Assembly (NCBI GenBank): GCA_903952785.1
Contig: CAJBHC010000090.1
Location: forward strand, 1 to 21,297
Direction of reading: 5' to 3'
Length of the DNA: 21,297 nucleotides
From: an uncultured bacterium
GTDB lineage: Bacteria; Patescibacteriota; Minisyncoccia; Phycocordibacterales; CAIZLB01
Shown: in pieces, positions 1 through 6,995 of the stretch
Layout of the letters: each line of letters opens with the position of its first letter
How positions within the stretch are numbered: the first letter of the stretch is position 1
The notes under the pieces: model-generated
Databases searched by the model: none
What the model was told of the DNA's origin: nothing
The model's input: the letters and a program-made list of their open reading frames with translations, nothing else
Position numbers and translations under genes: made by a program

Positions 1-744
1 CAAGGAGAAGATGATCTTTATAAGACACAAGATACAGATTATCTAGCGGGAACTGGGGAGGTTGCAACAATGTCATACTATTCCGATGAAATAATTGACC
101 TTAAGGATTTACCAAAGAAGATGCTCGCGTTTTCTCCATGCTTTAGAAGAGAAGCGGGAAGTCACGGTAAACAAACAAAGGGAGTTTATAGAGTTCATGA
201 ATTTTTCAAATTAGAGCAAGTTATTTTGTGTGAAGCTTCACATGAGATGTCAGTAAAATTTCACGAAGAATTAACTAGAAATGCTGAAGAGTTTCTGCAG
301 GCGCTAGGGCTACCACACCATGTGGTTATAAACTGCGGAGGTGATATTGGACTTGGACAAGTTAAGAAATATGACATAGAAGCTTGGATGCCCTCAGAGA
401 ATAAATATGGAGAGACACATTCATCGTCATATTTTCACGATTTCCAAACAAGAAGATTAAATATCAGGTATCGCGATACAGAAGGAAAGTTACGTTTTGC
501 CCATTCGTTAAACAATACTGCCATTGCAACACCCCGCGTCCTTATTTCCATTGTTGAAAACAATCAACAGGCCGATGGATCAATTGTCGTTCCTGAAATT
601 CTTAGACCATACATGAGTGGTGTTTCTGTCATAAAGGCGCCTGATGCCACCGCCACGTCTTCCACCCACGTCTCTTCTGCCGTTTCCGCCGTGTCCGAGG
701 TCGCCGAACCTCTCGCTTTAAACGAAGATGCAAAGGAATTATAG
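1..744 (+). CDS. serS: Seryl-tRNA synthetase, C-terminal part (5' end outside window)
   Basis: Charges tRNA-Ser with serine in the cytoplasm (class II aminoacyl-tRNA synthetase). The frame is open from base 1, so the N-terminal tRNA-binding coiled coil and motif 1 start lie upstream of the window; an internal ATG at 70 is not the start. Visible landmarks are the TGEV substrate loop (about residues 19-22 of the visible part), class II motif 2 (FRREAGSHGKQTKG followed by RVHEF) and motif 3 (NNTAIATPR...ENNQ), then the family's usual end LRPYM. After that comes an unusual tail of about 40 residues rich in Ser, Ala, Val and Thr. The DNA for this tail (about 640-715) is clearly more GC-rich than the rest of the gene. 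The last 17 nt overlap the next gene, suggesting translational coupling. Confidence 0.95.
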   Translation, partial: QGEDDLYKTQDTDYLAGTGEVATMSYYSDEIIDLKDLPKKMLAFSPCFRREAGSHGKQTKGVYRVHEFFKLEQVILCEASHEMSVKFHEELTRNAEEFLQALGLPHHVVINCGGDIGLGQVKKYDIEAWMPSENKYGETHSSSYFHDFQTRRLNIRYRDTEGKLRFAHSLNNTAIATPRVLISIVENNQQADGSIVVPEILRPYMSGVSVIKAPDATATSSTHVSSAVSAVSEVAEPLALNEDAKEL

Positions 745-1717
745 ACATACAAAAGATGTTTTAAGACATTCCGCAGTTTATAAGAAGCGGAAGAAGATAA
801 AAATCGTTAAGCGGATCATTTTAGCGATTCTTTTTCTTGCTGTTCTAATTGGACTTATCTTTGTTTTTAGAATGTCTACTTTTACTATATCTGAAATACA
901 GATTAAGGGTTTGCAATCTGCAAATACTCAAGATGTTATAAATGAAGTTGAGAGGGAGGTTGATGGAAACTATGCACTTGTTTTTCCGAGAAAAAATATA
1001 TTTTTCTATCCGAAGGATAAAATAAAAGAAGAATTACTAAATAAATTTAATACTTTTGCCGATGTTCAAATAAGAACTGTGGACACAAATAAATTGGAGG
1101 TTGCTATTGTGGAGAAAAATGCAACCGCTGTGTCTTGTCAGAGTGAATTTTCAATTATTGAAAGTACTTTTTCAAATTGCTTCTTTATAGACGCCTCTGC
1201 TCGGGCATTTCAGCCTGTTGTTGGAGAGCCAGACCAGAGTTTGACTAGGTATGTCGACAGTGGAGTTAATACGGCAACAAGCACTTTGACTGCGAGCATG
1301 ATAGGAGAAATAGAGAAGGTTAAAACAAATTTGTCCGATAGAAATTTAGAAACTGGATTTATTAAAATTGTTGATTCAAAAACTGCTGAATTTCAGATAT
1401 TGAATAATGGTAAAATAATAATTTCTCTACCCGTTGGGGAAGATTTTCTAAGTGTTTTGGATACGGCACTCAATACTAAGATGATCTCGGGTGGCGTAAT
1501 ATTTGATTATGTTGACGCTAGGTTTGGTAATAAGGTGTTTTTTAAATTACACGATGGGAAAAGTCAGTCCAGTGAAGCTGGTGTTTCTGTTTCTGGAGCG
1601 TCAAGTACAGCTTCATCGTCAAAAAAAGTCAAAAACTCATTAGTTAGAACAATAAAAACTGCGACAACTACGGTGATAAAAGCAACAACAAGCAAAGTTC
1701 AAAACAAGAAGAGATAA
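728..1717 (+). CDS. ftsQ: FtsQ/DivIB-type cell division protein
   Basis: Bitopic division protein of the FtsQBL subcomplex that links the cytoplasmic divisome to septal wall synthesis. 329 aa. A basic cytoplasmic N-terminus (KKRKKIKIVKR, residues 19-29) precedes one hydrophobic segment (about 29-47), then a POTRA-like domain (about 52-122, with ISEIQIKGLQ and the following helix-strand pattern) and a beta-rich region. The C-terminus (from about residue 280) is Ser/Thr/Ala-rich and Lys-rich, probably disordered. The ATG lies inside the 3' end of serS (17-nt overlap) with no Shine-Dalgarno, so expression probably depends on coupling to serS. Family call rests on topology and the POTRA pattern rather than a strict motif. 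Confidence 0.82.
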   Translation: MQRNYRHTKDVLRHSAVYKKRKKIKIVKRIILAILFLAVLIGLIFVFRMSTFTISEIQIKGLQSANTQDVINEVEREVDGNYALVFPRKNIFFYPKDKIKEELLNKFNTFADVQIRTVDTNKLEVAIVEKNATAVSCQSEFSIIESTFSNCFFIDASARAFQPVVGEPDQSLTRYVDSGVNTATSTLTASMIGEIEKVKTNLSDRNLETGFIKIVDSKTAEFQILNNGKIIISLPVGEDFLSVLDTALNTKMISGGVIFDYVDARFGNKVFFKLHDGKSQSSEAGVSVSGASSTASSSKKVKNSLVRTIKTATTTVIKATTSKVQNKKR

Positions 1718-1770
1718 AACAATAACTTATCCCCATTGTCTTTTCAACTTTGTTTGGAGGTAAATAGAAG

Positions 1771-1776
1771 TATGAT
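1771..1776 (+). promoter_or_regulatory. Possible -10 box before the S11 peptidase
   Basis: TATGAT lies 9 nt before an ATG at 1786 and 20 nt before the gene start at 1797. An overlapping TACAAT (1776-1781) is an alternative. No good -35 is visible (TTGTTT at 1750 gives only a 15-bp spacer). Confidence 0.35.
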
Positions 1777-1785
1777 ACAATAAAT

Positions 1786-1800
1786 ATGAGTTATTTATGA
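1786..1800 (+). other. Four-codon minicistron overlapping the next start (ATGA)
   Basis: Reads Met-Ser-Tyr-Leu-stop. Its TGA stop (1798-1800) overlaps the ATG (1797) of the carboxypeptidase gene in an ATGA arrangement. With the -10 at 1771-1776, its ATG would be near the 5' end of the transcript, so ribosomes loading there could re-initiate at 1797. This is inference; a tiny ORF of this size can arise by chance. Confidence 0.3.
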
Positions 1801-3221
1801 ATGATGAATTAAATCGACAAAAGAATCTTTATCAAGGCAACTATGATAATGATTATATAAATAGTATAAAAGCTAACTCAGATTATTCTGCTGATTTGTC
1901 TAATCGTATTACTCTTTCTGAGACTCCAAAATATATGAATCTCGGTGCCCCAAGGGATAGAGACGAGGAAGATATGGCTCATCACGAGAAGAATATGAAA
2001 TCTCTATCAGGGACAAGTGATAAAATAAACTCGGCATTTTCAGCCTTAGGCTTTACTCCAAGAAAAAAGGCCACTCTTTTGGTTGCACCAAGACAAAAAG
2101 TTGGAATCTCCGTTTTCTTGGCAAGATATTTAAATCTATATCTTCATGGTCCTCACTTTAAGATGAGCAAACCAAGCGGTCTTGGAACTCACACCATTTC
2201 GTCAAAAATAAAATGGGGCGTTTTAATTGTTTTTCTGGCGATTTCCGTTTCTTCTTTCTTAACCCAATCGGTTTTGTACATCAAAGATTATTTTACTGGA
2301 AACAATGATGCTGTTGCAATTAATTTTAATCAACCGTCTGGTGATTTATTGGCAACACACTCAGCCTCTTCAACTGAACAAAAAGGGTCTGATGATGGAA
2401 CTGTTGTGAATGGTAGTTCTACTAGCCAGAAGATTGGCAAAGCTCCACAGTATAGATTAAATGACATCGCTCACTTTCCTGTGCTTTCTGCCAAATCTTT
2501 TCTAGTAGCTGATTTGGTGACTGGAGAATATATTAAAGAAAGTCAAAATCTAGGTAATTATCCTCTAGCTTCTGTTTCAAAATTAATGACCGCCTTAATT
2601 ACGCATGAGAAGATTGATCCAAAAAGTATGGCGATAGTTTCAAGGAGTTCATATAACACATACGGCACGCAGGGTGAACTATTGTTGGGCGAAGCAATAA
2701 GGGTAAGTGACTTGATGTACCCTCTACTTATGGAGTCAAGCAACGATGGCGCTGAAGTTTTGGCTGACTCCTATGGTCATGACAAATTCATGGTGGAGAT
2801 GAATAAAAAGGCAGCGGTATTGGGGATGAATGACACATACTACAATGACCCAAGCGGTCTTGATCCAAAAAACGTCTCAACAGTTGAGGATCAATTTAAA
2901 TTAGCAAAATATATTTTTGAAAGCGCGCCAGTAATCTTTGATCTCACAAGAGTTAGACAATTTGAAATTTTAAACCACAGATGGTACAACAAAAATAAGA
3001 CGCTGAATATGCCTGAGTTTATTGGAGGAAAGAATGGCTTTATCGATGAATCCAAGCAAACCACAGTTTCTCTTTTTGATATTCAAATGGCAAAGGGTGG
3101 TAAAAGAAAAGTTGCAATCATGCTATTGAAATCCAACGATAGGGAAGGGGACGTTGTTAAAATTTTGAAATTTTTGAAAAAGAATGGGTATTACGAGATG
3201 AATGCAACTAGTACGGAGTAG
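1797..3221 (+). CDS. Membrane-anchored D-Ala-D-Ala carboxypeptidase-like protein (peptidase S11)
   Basis: Penicillin-binding-protein-type serine peptidase expected to trim the terminal D-Ala of peptidoglycan stem peptides outside the membrane. 474 aa, longer than typical DacA because of a cytoplasmic N-terminal region of about 138 residues, then one transmembrane segment (about 141-161) and a low-complexity linker. The S11 domain carries the SxxK catalytic motif S259-V-S-K262 and the SxN motif S314-S315-N316. The third motif is K412-N413-G414, i.e. KNG where KTG is usual. No Shine-Dalgarno is seen; the start could be fed by the minicistron at 1786. Follows ftsQ in the same direction after 79 nt, consistent with a division/wall cluster. 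Confidence 0.85.
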   Translation: MNDELNRQKNLYQGNYDNDYINSIKANSDYSADLSNRITLSETPKYMNLGAPRDRDEEDMAHHEKNMKSLSGTSDKINSAFSALGFTPRKKATLLVAPRQKVGISVFLARYLNLYLHGPHFKMSKPSGLGTHTISSKIKWGVLIVFLAISVSSFLTQSVLYIKDYFTGNNDAVAINFNQPSGDLLATHSASSTEQKGSDDGTVVNGSSTSQKIGKAPQYRLNDIAHFPVLSAKSFLVADLVTGEYIKESQNLGNYPLASVSKLMTALITHEKIDPKSMAIVSRSSYNTYGTQGELLLGEAIRVSDLMYPLLMESSNDGAEVLADSYGHDKFMVEMNKKAAVLGMNDTYYNDPSGLDPKNVSTVEDQFKLAKYIFESAPVIFDLTRVRQFEILNHRWYNKNKTLNMPEFIGGKNGFIDESKQTTVSLFDIQMAKGGKRKVAIMLLKSNDREGDVVKILKFLKKNGYYEMNATSTE

Positions 3222-3289
3222 GGGGGTAGACAATCCTCGTGGAGTCTTGGGGTCCTGCCTGTGTAAAGTCAGAAAAAGGCTGCGTAGTA

Positions 3290-3311
3290 AATATATCATA
3301 TATGATATATT
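3290..3311. repeat. Perfect 22-bp palindrome next to a -35 box
   Basis: Left arm AATATATCATA, right arm its exact reverse complement TATGATATATT, no spacer. It ends 4 bp upstream of the TTGACA at 3316. This position suits an operator or activator site. It is not a terminator, as no T tract follows. Confidence 0.6.
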
Positions 3312-3315
3312 GAGC

Positions 3316-3344
3316 TTGACATCTAAAACCGTATCGTTTAAAAT
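3316..3344 (+). promoter_or_regulatory. Promoter TTGACA-17-TAAAAT
   Basis: Consensus -35 TTGACA (3316-3321), 17-bp spacer, TAAAAT (3339-3344). Predicted start near 3351, driving the structured leader and the 75-aa ORF at 3600. Confidence 0.75.
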
Positions 3345-3350
3345 ATAAGT

Positions 3351-3590
3351 GTCAGAGAAGGTCTTTGACAATCTAAAGTAAAGTCACCCGGTGGTGGTTT
3401 TGCCAAATCGCCCAGTAGGCGATTGTGCTCAATCGCCCTTCCTCTGAAGGTTAGATTGTTTGAGGACTTTATCTATTTTCCTCTTCTATTTCGCTTACAC
3501 GTCAATGTAATTTTCCAGAGGGGGGATGAGTTAGCAATGAGCTGACAATGCGCGTCTAGTCAACGCACATCGTAGAATCCCCCTTAATTA
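3351..3590 (+). ncRNA. Structured leader or small RNA of unknown family
   Basis: About 250 nt between the promoter and the ATG at 3600 with no credible ORF. ACAATCTAA (3368-3376) pairs with TTAGATTGT (3451-3459), with further outer pairing between about 3358-3363 and 3465-3470. Inside are a CACC/GGTG hairpin (3385-3396) and two mutually exclusive hairpins: GGCGATT (3418-3424) can pair upstream with AATCGCC (3406-3412) or, extended to GGCGATTG, downstream with CAATCGCC (3430-3437). A second domain is closed by AGGGGGGAT (3519-3527) with ATCCCCCTT (3577-3585). It may be a riboswitch-like leader of the next ORF or a processed RNA. No known class recognised. Confidence 0.6.
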
Positions 3591-3599
3591 CAAACCGAT

Positions 3600-3827
3600 A
3601 TGTTTAAAGCAATAGGTTTGGTTGTCCTGCTCATTGCAGTCCGTCTTCTAATGCCTGGTCTCTTTATGGCATTCGATGAAGCGGGAACAAAGTTCTTTCG
3701 TGCGATTGGTCGCACAGCGGATATGGTTGATCCTGCAAACTTAAAACTCTCAGGATTATCTAATTCCGCTCCAGCTGGCATTAATTATGTGCCAAAACCA
3801 AATTTAACTTCAAACAGCTTCCGATAG
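3600..3827 (+). CDS. Small membrane protein, unknown function (75 aa)
   Basis: Not recognised. The N-terminus (about residues 3-25, from GLVVLLIAVRLL to FMAF) is hydrophobic and would form one transmembrane segment or signal anchor. A short amphipathic stretch and a Pro/Asn/Ser-rich C-terminus follow. No Shine-Dalgarno; a TAATTA (3585-3590) lies exactly 9 nt before the ATG, as in other genes here, but it overlaps the closing helix of the leader and has no clear -35. The gene sits in its own transcription unit with an upstream promoter, a long structured leader, hairpins in the 3' UTR and a strong terminator. Confidence 0.6.
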   Translation: MFKAIGLVVLLIAVRLLMPGLFMAFDEAGTKFFRAIGRTADMVDPANLKLSGLSNSAPAGINYVPKPNLTSNSFR

Positions 3828-3854
3828 TACAGAACACGGAGGCTACAAAAACAC

Positions 3855-3896
3855 GAGGCTTTTGCCTCATCAATTGATGTTGGCGTGCAGCACGCC
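3855..3896 (+). other. Hairpin cluster in the 3' UTR
   Basis: Three adjacent inverted repeats: GAGGC/GCCTC with TTTT loop (3855-3868), the palindrome CATCAATTGATG (3868-3879), and GGCGTG/CACGCC with a 3-nt loop (3882-3896). None has a T tract; the terminator follows 15 nt later. Could stabilise or help process the transcript. Confidence 0.55.
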
Positions 3897-3910
3897 GATG
3901 TATCAAGAGA

Positions 3911-3937
3911 CCGCTCCAATACGGGGCGGTTTTTTTT
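3911..3937 (+). terminator. Rho-independent terminator
   Basis: CCGCTCC, loop AATAC, GGGGCGG, followed by eight T. Ends the unit that starts near 3351. Confidence 0.9.
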
Positions 3938-3976
3938 AATTCACACAAATTACTTGGGGTGAGCTTGGAGTTTTAA

Positions 3977-3996
3977 ATGTTCAAGCTGTTGAACAT
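3977..3996. repeat. Inverted repeat with 8-bp arms next to a -35 box
   Basis: ATGTTCAA, spacer GCTG, TTGAACAT. It ends 2 bp upstream of the TTGACA at 3999. The position mirrors the 22-bp palindrome at 3290-3311, so an operator role is plausible. Confidence 0.55.
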
Positions 3997-3998
3997 GG

Positions 3999-4026
3999 TT
4001 GACAACATGCAGATGATCAGTAAGCT
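3999..4026 (+). promoter_or_regulatory. Promoter TTGACA-16-TAAGCT
   Basis: TTGACA (3999-4004) with TAAGCT (4021-4026) at 16-bp spacing. Would give a leader of about 60 nt for the gene at 4094. The -10 is only fair. Confidence 0.5.
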
Positions 4027-4093
4027 TATATCCGGACCTTGTAATTGGGTCGTATGTGAAAATTTGAAAATACTAACCACTAGAGACTGAAAA

Positions 4094-4555
4094 ATGAAAG
4101 TAGCAACTGTGATTCGTAATGGCAGAAAACATTGGAGTTCGGTAAATAATGGGTGGGAGAACTTGGCAGAGCCGTGGCTTAAAGAGAACAACGGCAAAAT
4201 CATCCACCATAAACAGTATCCAAATTTGGTTATCATTGTTGGAGATTATGCTGTTGTCTCGCGCCAGTTAGAGGCTTGGTTTATAGAGGATCGTGATGAT
4301 GATTGCGAATATTCTAATCCAAACTGTAATGGTGATCGTGACAGCTTTGTAGATCTGGATATCATGTGTGATGGAAATAATCCTGAAGCCCCAAATGATC
4401 TTGATGATCTTTGTCTGTACTATCTCACAGAAGATCCGGATGGTCTTGACGATGATGCATTGTTTTCACTCGCGGATTCTTCCGAGGAGATAGTTCACCA
4501 TGAGGAAACTTTGTTAGCCCGCCGGTATGAGCAATTCTACCCAGAGGTCAGTTGA
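4094..4555 (+). CDS. Acidic hypothetical protein (153 aa)
   Basis: Not recognised. No signal peptide or membrane segment. The first 70 residues look globular (two Trp in KHWSSVNNGWENLAEPW, and a hydrophobic strand LVIIVGDYAVV). From about residue 70 the protein is very acidic (RDDDCEY, DRDSFVDLD, DLDDLC, PDGLDDDA) with scattered Cys. The Asp pattern resembles calcium-binding loops superficially, but no complete EF-hand or thrombospondin-type repeat is present. It is expressed from its own promoter behind a palindrome and separated from neighbours by a terminator upstream and a hairpin region downstream, so it is probably a stand-alone accessory gene. Confidence 0.6.
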   Translation: MKVATVIRNGRKHWSSVNNGWENLAEPWLKENNGKIIHHKQYPNLVIIVGDYAVVSRQLEAWFIEDRDDDCEYSNPNCNGDRDSFVDLDIMCDGNNPEAPNDLDDLCLYYLTEDPDGLDDDALFSLADSSEEIVHHEETLLARRYEQFYPEVS

Positions 4556-4607
4556 ATTCCTTGCTTTACTGTGATTCCTTAGCCCGAGAGGGCTGTCAAC
4601 TACAATC

Positions 4608-4668
4608 CCTAAACACCCTACCGATATGCAAAACGGAACCCCCCGCTATGCAAATTGGTGGGGTGTTC
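4608..4668 (+). terminator. Possible terminator region with TATGCAAA repeat
   Basis: A run of C (about 4639-4644) can pair with GTGGGG near 4659-4663, and AACACCC near 4609 is complementary to GGGTGTT further out, followed by a modest T/A tract. TATGCAAA occurs twice, 22 nt apart (4625-4632, 4647-4654). Weak as a terminator because the T tract is poor. Confidence 0.35.
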
Positions 4669-4698
4669 TATTAATTAGTAAAATTGTGAAAAATATTG

Positions 4699-4704
4699 TA
4701 TGCT
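4699..4704 (+). promoter_or_regulatory. -10 box of the ZIP gene
   Basis: TATGCT ends 10 nt before the ATG at 4715. It overlaps the more upstream in-frame ATG at 4700, which argues for 4715 as start. The -35 (TTAGTA at 4675, 18-bp spacer) is poor. Confidence 0.5.
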
Positions 4705-4714
4705 TTGCCATAAC

Positions 4715-5542
4715 ATGTCTATTATATTGATAAGTATTTGCGCATTCATATTCACTGTCCTTGGGGGGCTTTTTGCTCTAAGGTTTAAGGATAAATTGCA
4801 TCTAATCATCGGGTTTTCTGCAGGTGCCATTTTAGGCGTTGCCTTTTTTGATTTAATTCCTGAAGCGATTGAGCTTGCGGGGGATTCTTTTGAAGTAGAC
4901 AAAATTGTCTCATTGGTAGCGGTTGGCTTTCTACTATATATGCTTGTGGATAGATTTGTTATATCTCATAGTCACAAGACTGGTGAATATTGTGAATGCG
5001 ATCATGAACATAAGCATGAACACACGCATGAGCACTCTCATGAACATGCTGACGCTCATGATCACAAACACTCTCATGGTGAAATTTTAGAAAATAATAA
5101 GCAAAGTAGAAAAGGTTCTCTTGGTGCGCTCAGTCTATCAGTTCACAGCTTCTTGGACGGTATTTCAATTGGTATAGCTTTTCAAGTATCTAACGAGGTT
5201 GGAATTATTGTAACAACAGCGGTTTTGATTCATAAGTTTGCCGATGGGCTAACTACTGTAAATATGATTTTGAAGAACAATGGAGGAAAAGAGCGGGCGT
5301 TGAAGTGGCTTGCAATTAATGCTATCGCTCCAGCTGTAGGAGTAAGCTCAACTCTATTTTTTACAATTCCTAAAACTGCGCTTGGCTTGATCTTGGCGAT
5401 GTTTGCTGGCTTCTTTATTTACATTGCATCAAGTAACATGATTCCAGAGAGTCATCATGAGCATTCAACAAAGTGGACAACAGTTATGACAGTTCTTGGT
5501 ATGGCAGTTTTGTATGTTGCAATAACTTTGGCAGGAGTTTAA
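4715..5542 (+). CDS. ZIP-family divalent metal transporter
   Basis: Predicted Zn2+/Fe2+/Mn2+ permease of the inner membrane (ZIP family, cation uptake into the cytoplasm). 275 aa from this start. Several hydrophobic helices; a cytoplasmic-type loop holds 12 His in 25 residues (H97-H121, mostly His-acid alternation), a putative metal-binding region. Metal-site signatures are H144-SFL-D148-G in the fourth membrane segment and H173-KFA-D177-G in the fifth. An in-frame ATG at 4700 would add five residues but lies inside the -10 box, so 4715 is preferred. Followed by tgt after 80 nt. Exact metal cannot be told from sequence. Confidence 0.88.
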   Translation: MSIILISICAFIFTVLGGLFALRFKDKLHLIIGFSAGAILGVAFFDLIPEAIELAGDSFEVDKIVSLVAVGFLLYMLVDRFVISHSHKTGEYCECDHEHKHEHTHEHSHEHADAHDHKHSHGEILENNKQSRKGSLGALSLSVHSFLDGISIGIAFQVSNEVGIIVTTAVLIHKFADGLTTVNMILKNNGGKERALKWLAINAIAPAVGVSSTLFFTIPKTALGLILAMFAGFFIYIASSNMIPESHHEHSTKWTTVMTVLGMAVLYVAITLAGV

Positions 5543-5622
5543 TTATGAGCCCGCTTGCCCTAGTTGCTCTGTGCTGGCAGGTAAAAACTTTAGATAAGAT
5601 ATTCAGAAAAATATAAATAATT

Positions 5623-6933
5623 ATGAACAAAAATTTCTCTTTTAAAATTGAAAAAGAATTGGAACAAGGAACCATGGCGCGAGCTGGGGTGATCCATACA
5701 CCTCATGGTGATATAAAAACTCCTGCATTTGTTACTGTTGGAACAAAGGCAACAGTCAAAGCCGTTCCACCTGAGATGCTCCAGGATCTAGGTGCGCAAG
5801 TTGCCTTGGCTAATACATATCATTTATATTTGCAACCCGGAGAGAAGACAATAAAAAATCATGGAGGAATTCATAAATTCATGAATTGGTCAGGACCTAC
5901 AATGACAGATTCGGGAGGTTTTCAAGTTTTTTCATTAGGAAGTGCATTTGGCAAAGGAATTTCAAAATTGATTAAGGGAAGAAATGCGAACAAAAACTTT
6001 GGATCAGATTTTGAAGATGAAATTCCGCTTCCAGAGCAGTCAGAATCTACTTTGAATAAAGGGGTGGTGGAAAAGGTTCTATCAACTCGCGATGGGGAAG
6101 ATCAAGTGATGCAATCCGCAAAAATTGACGCACAAGGTGTGATGTTTAGATCAATCATCGATGGAAGTGCCCACTATTTTACACCTGAGAAATCTATTCA
6201 AATTCAAAATGATATTGGCGCTGATATTATTTTTGCATTCGATGAATGCACATCTCCTCATGAGTCTCTTCACTATCAAGCGGAAGCATTGGATAGAACT
6301 CACAGATGGGCAAAGCAATGTTTGTCATATCATTTGAAGAGCGGTCATGCCGAGGATCAGGCGCTTTTTGCAGTAGTTCAAGGAGGAAGACATGAGAGTC
6401 TTAGACGCGAAAGTGCGCAAGCTCTTGCCGAGATGAATATTGATGGAGAACATTTTGACGGATATGGTATTGGTGGGTCATTTGAAAAAGAGGATATGGG
6501 CGATGCTGTAAGATGGGTCAATAGTGAGCTGCCAAAAAACAAGCCAAGACACCTGCTTGGGATTGGTGAGCCAGAGGATCTTTTTGATGCGGTTGAGAAT
6601 GGTTGTGATTTATTTGACTGCGTGATGCCAACAAGAAACGCAAGAAATGGTGGGTTGCTAACTCGTGCGGGGAAAATAAATATTTTAAATACTGAATATA
6701 GGGAAGACTTACGTCCAATAGAGGAGGGTTGCGGATGTTATACTTGCAAGAATTATACTAGAAGTTATGTGGCACATCTTTTTAGGGCAAAAGAAATGCT
6801 AGCTGGGACACTTGCGAGCGTTCACAACCTATACTTTTTGATACATTTGGTAGATGAAATGCGCCGGGCAATTTTAGATGGAAATTTTAAAGAGATGAAG
6901 GATGAGTTTTTGAAAAGTTGGCGGGGTTTTTGA
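5623..6933 (+). CDS. tgt: tRNA-guanine transglycosylase with a large insertion
   Basis: Exchanges guanine 34 in GUN-anticodon tRNAs for a queuine precursor (preQ1 in most bacteria). 436 aa; bacterial Tgt is usually near 375-380. Catalytic landmarks are D96 in TDSGGFQVFSLG, D332 (nucleophile) in LFDCVMPTRNARNG, and the zinc site C370-x-C372-xx-C375 with H401. The extra length lies at residues 107-172: 66 residues separate FSLG from VMFRS, where E. coli Tgt has about 9. The insert is charged with no obvious repeat. No queuosine biosynthesis gene is nearby. No Shine-Dalgarno; TTTAGA-17-TATAAA (5589-5617) is a possible promoter but ends only 5 nt before the ATG. Confidence 0.95.
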   Translation: MNKNFSFKIEKELEQGTMARAGVIHTPHGDIKTPAFVTVGTKATVKAVPPEMLQDLGAQVALANTYHLYLQPGEKTIKNHGGIHKFMNWSGPTMTDSGGFQVFSLGSAFGKGISKLIKGRNANKNFGSDFEDEIPLPEQSESTLNKGVVEKVLSTRDGEDQVMQSAKIDAQGVMFRSIIDGSAHYFTPEKSIQIQNDIGADIIFAFDECTSPHESLHYQAEALDRTHRWAKQCLSYHLKSGHAEDQALFAVVQGGRHESLRRESAQALAEMNIDGEHFDGYGIGGSFEKEDMGDAVRWVNSELPKNKPRHLLGIGEPEDLFDAVENGCDLFDCVMPTRNARNGGLLTRAGKINILNTEYREDLRPIEEGCGCYTCKNYTRSYVAHLFRAKEMLAGTLASVHNLYFLIHLVDEMRRAILDGNFKEMKDEFLKSWRGF

Positions 6934-6995
6934 GGGGGTGGAAATAGGCGGCGTAAAATACACAGTCTGAAATAAAATTTTCCGTTGGCTCCATT

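Noticed and set aside
1756..1760. GGAGG as a Shine-Dalgarno for the S11 peptidase
   Set aside because: It lies about 37 nt before the ATG at 1797 and upstream of the -10 box, too far to act as a ribosome binding site.
3290..3311. 22-bp palindrome as a terminator for the S11 peptidase
   Set aside because: The stem is entirely AT-rich apart from two pairs and no T tract follows; position next to a -35 fits an operator better.
6934..6995. Terminator between the convergent tgt and regulator genes
   Set aside because: No stem of useful length with a T tract was found on either strand.
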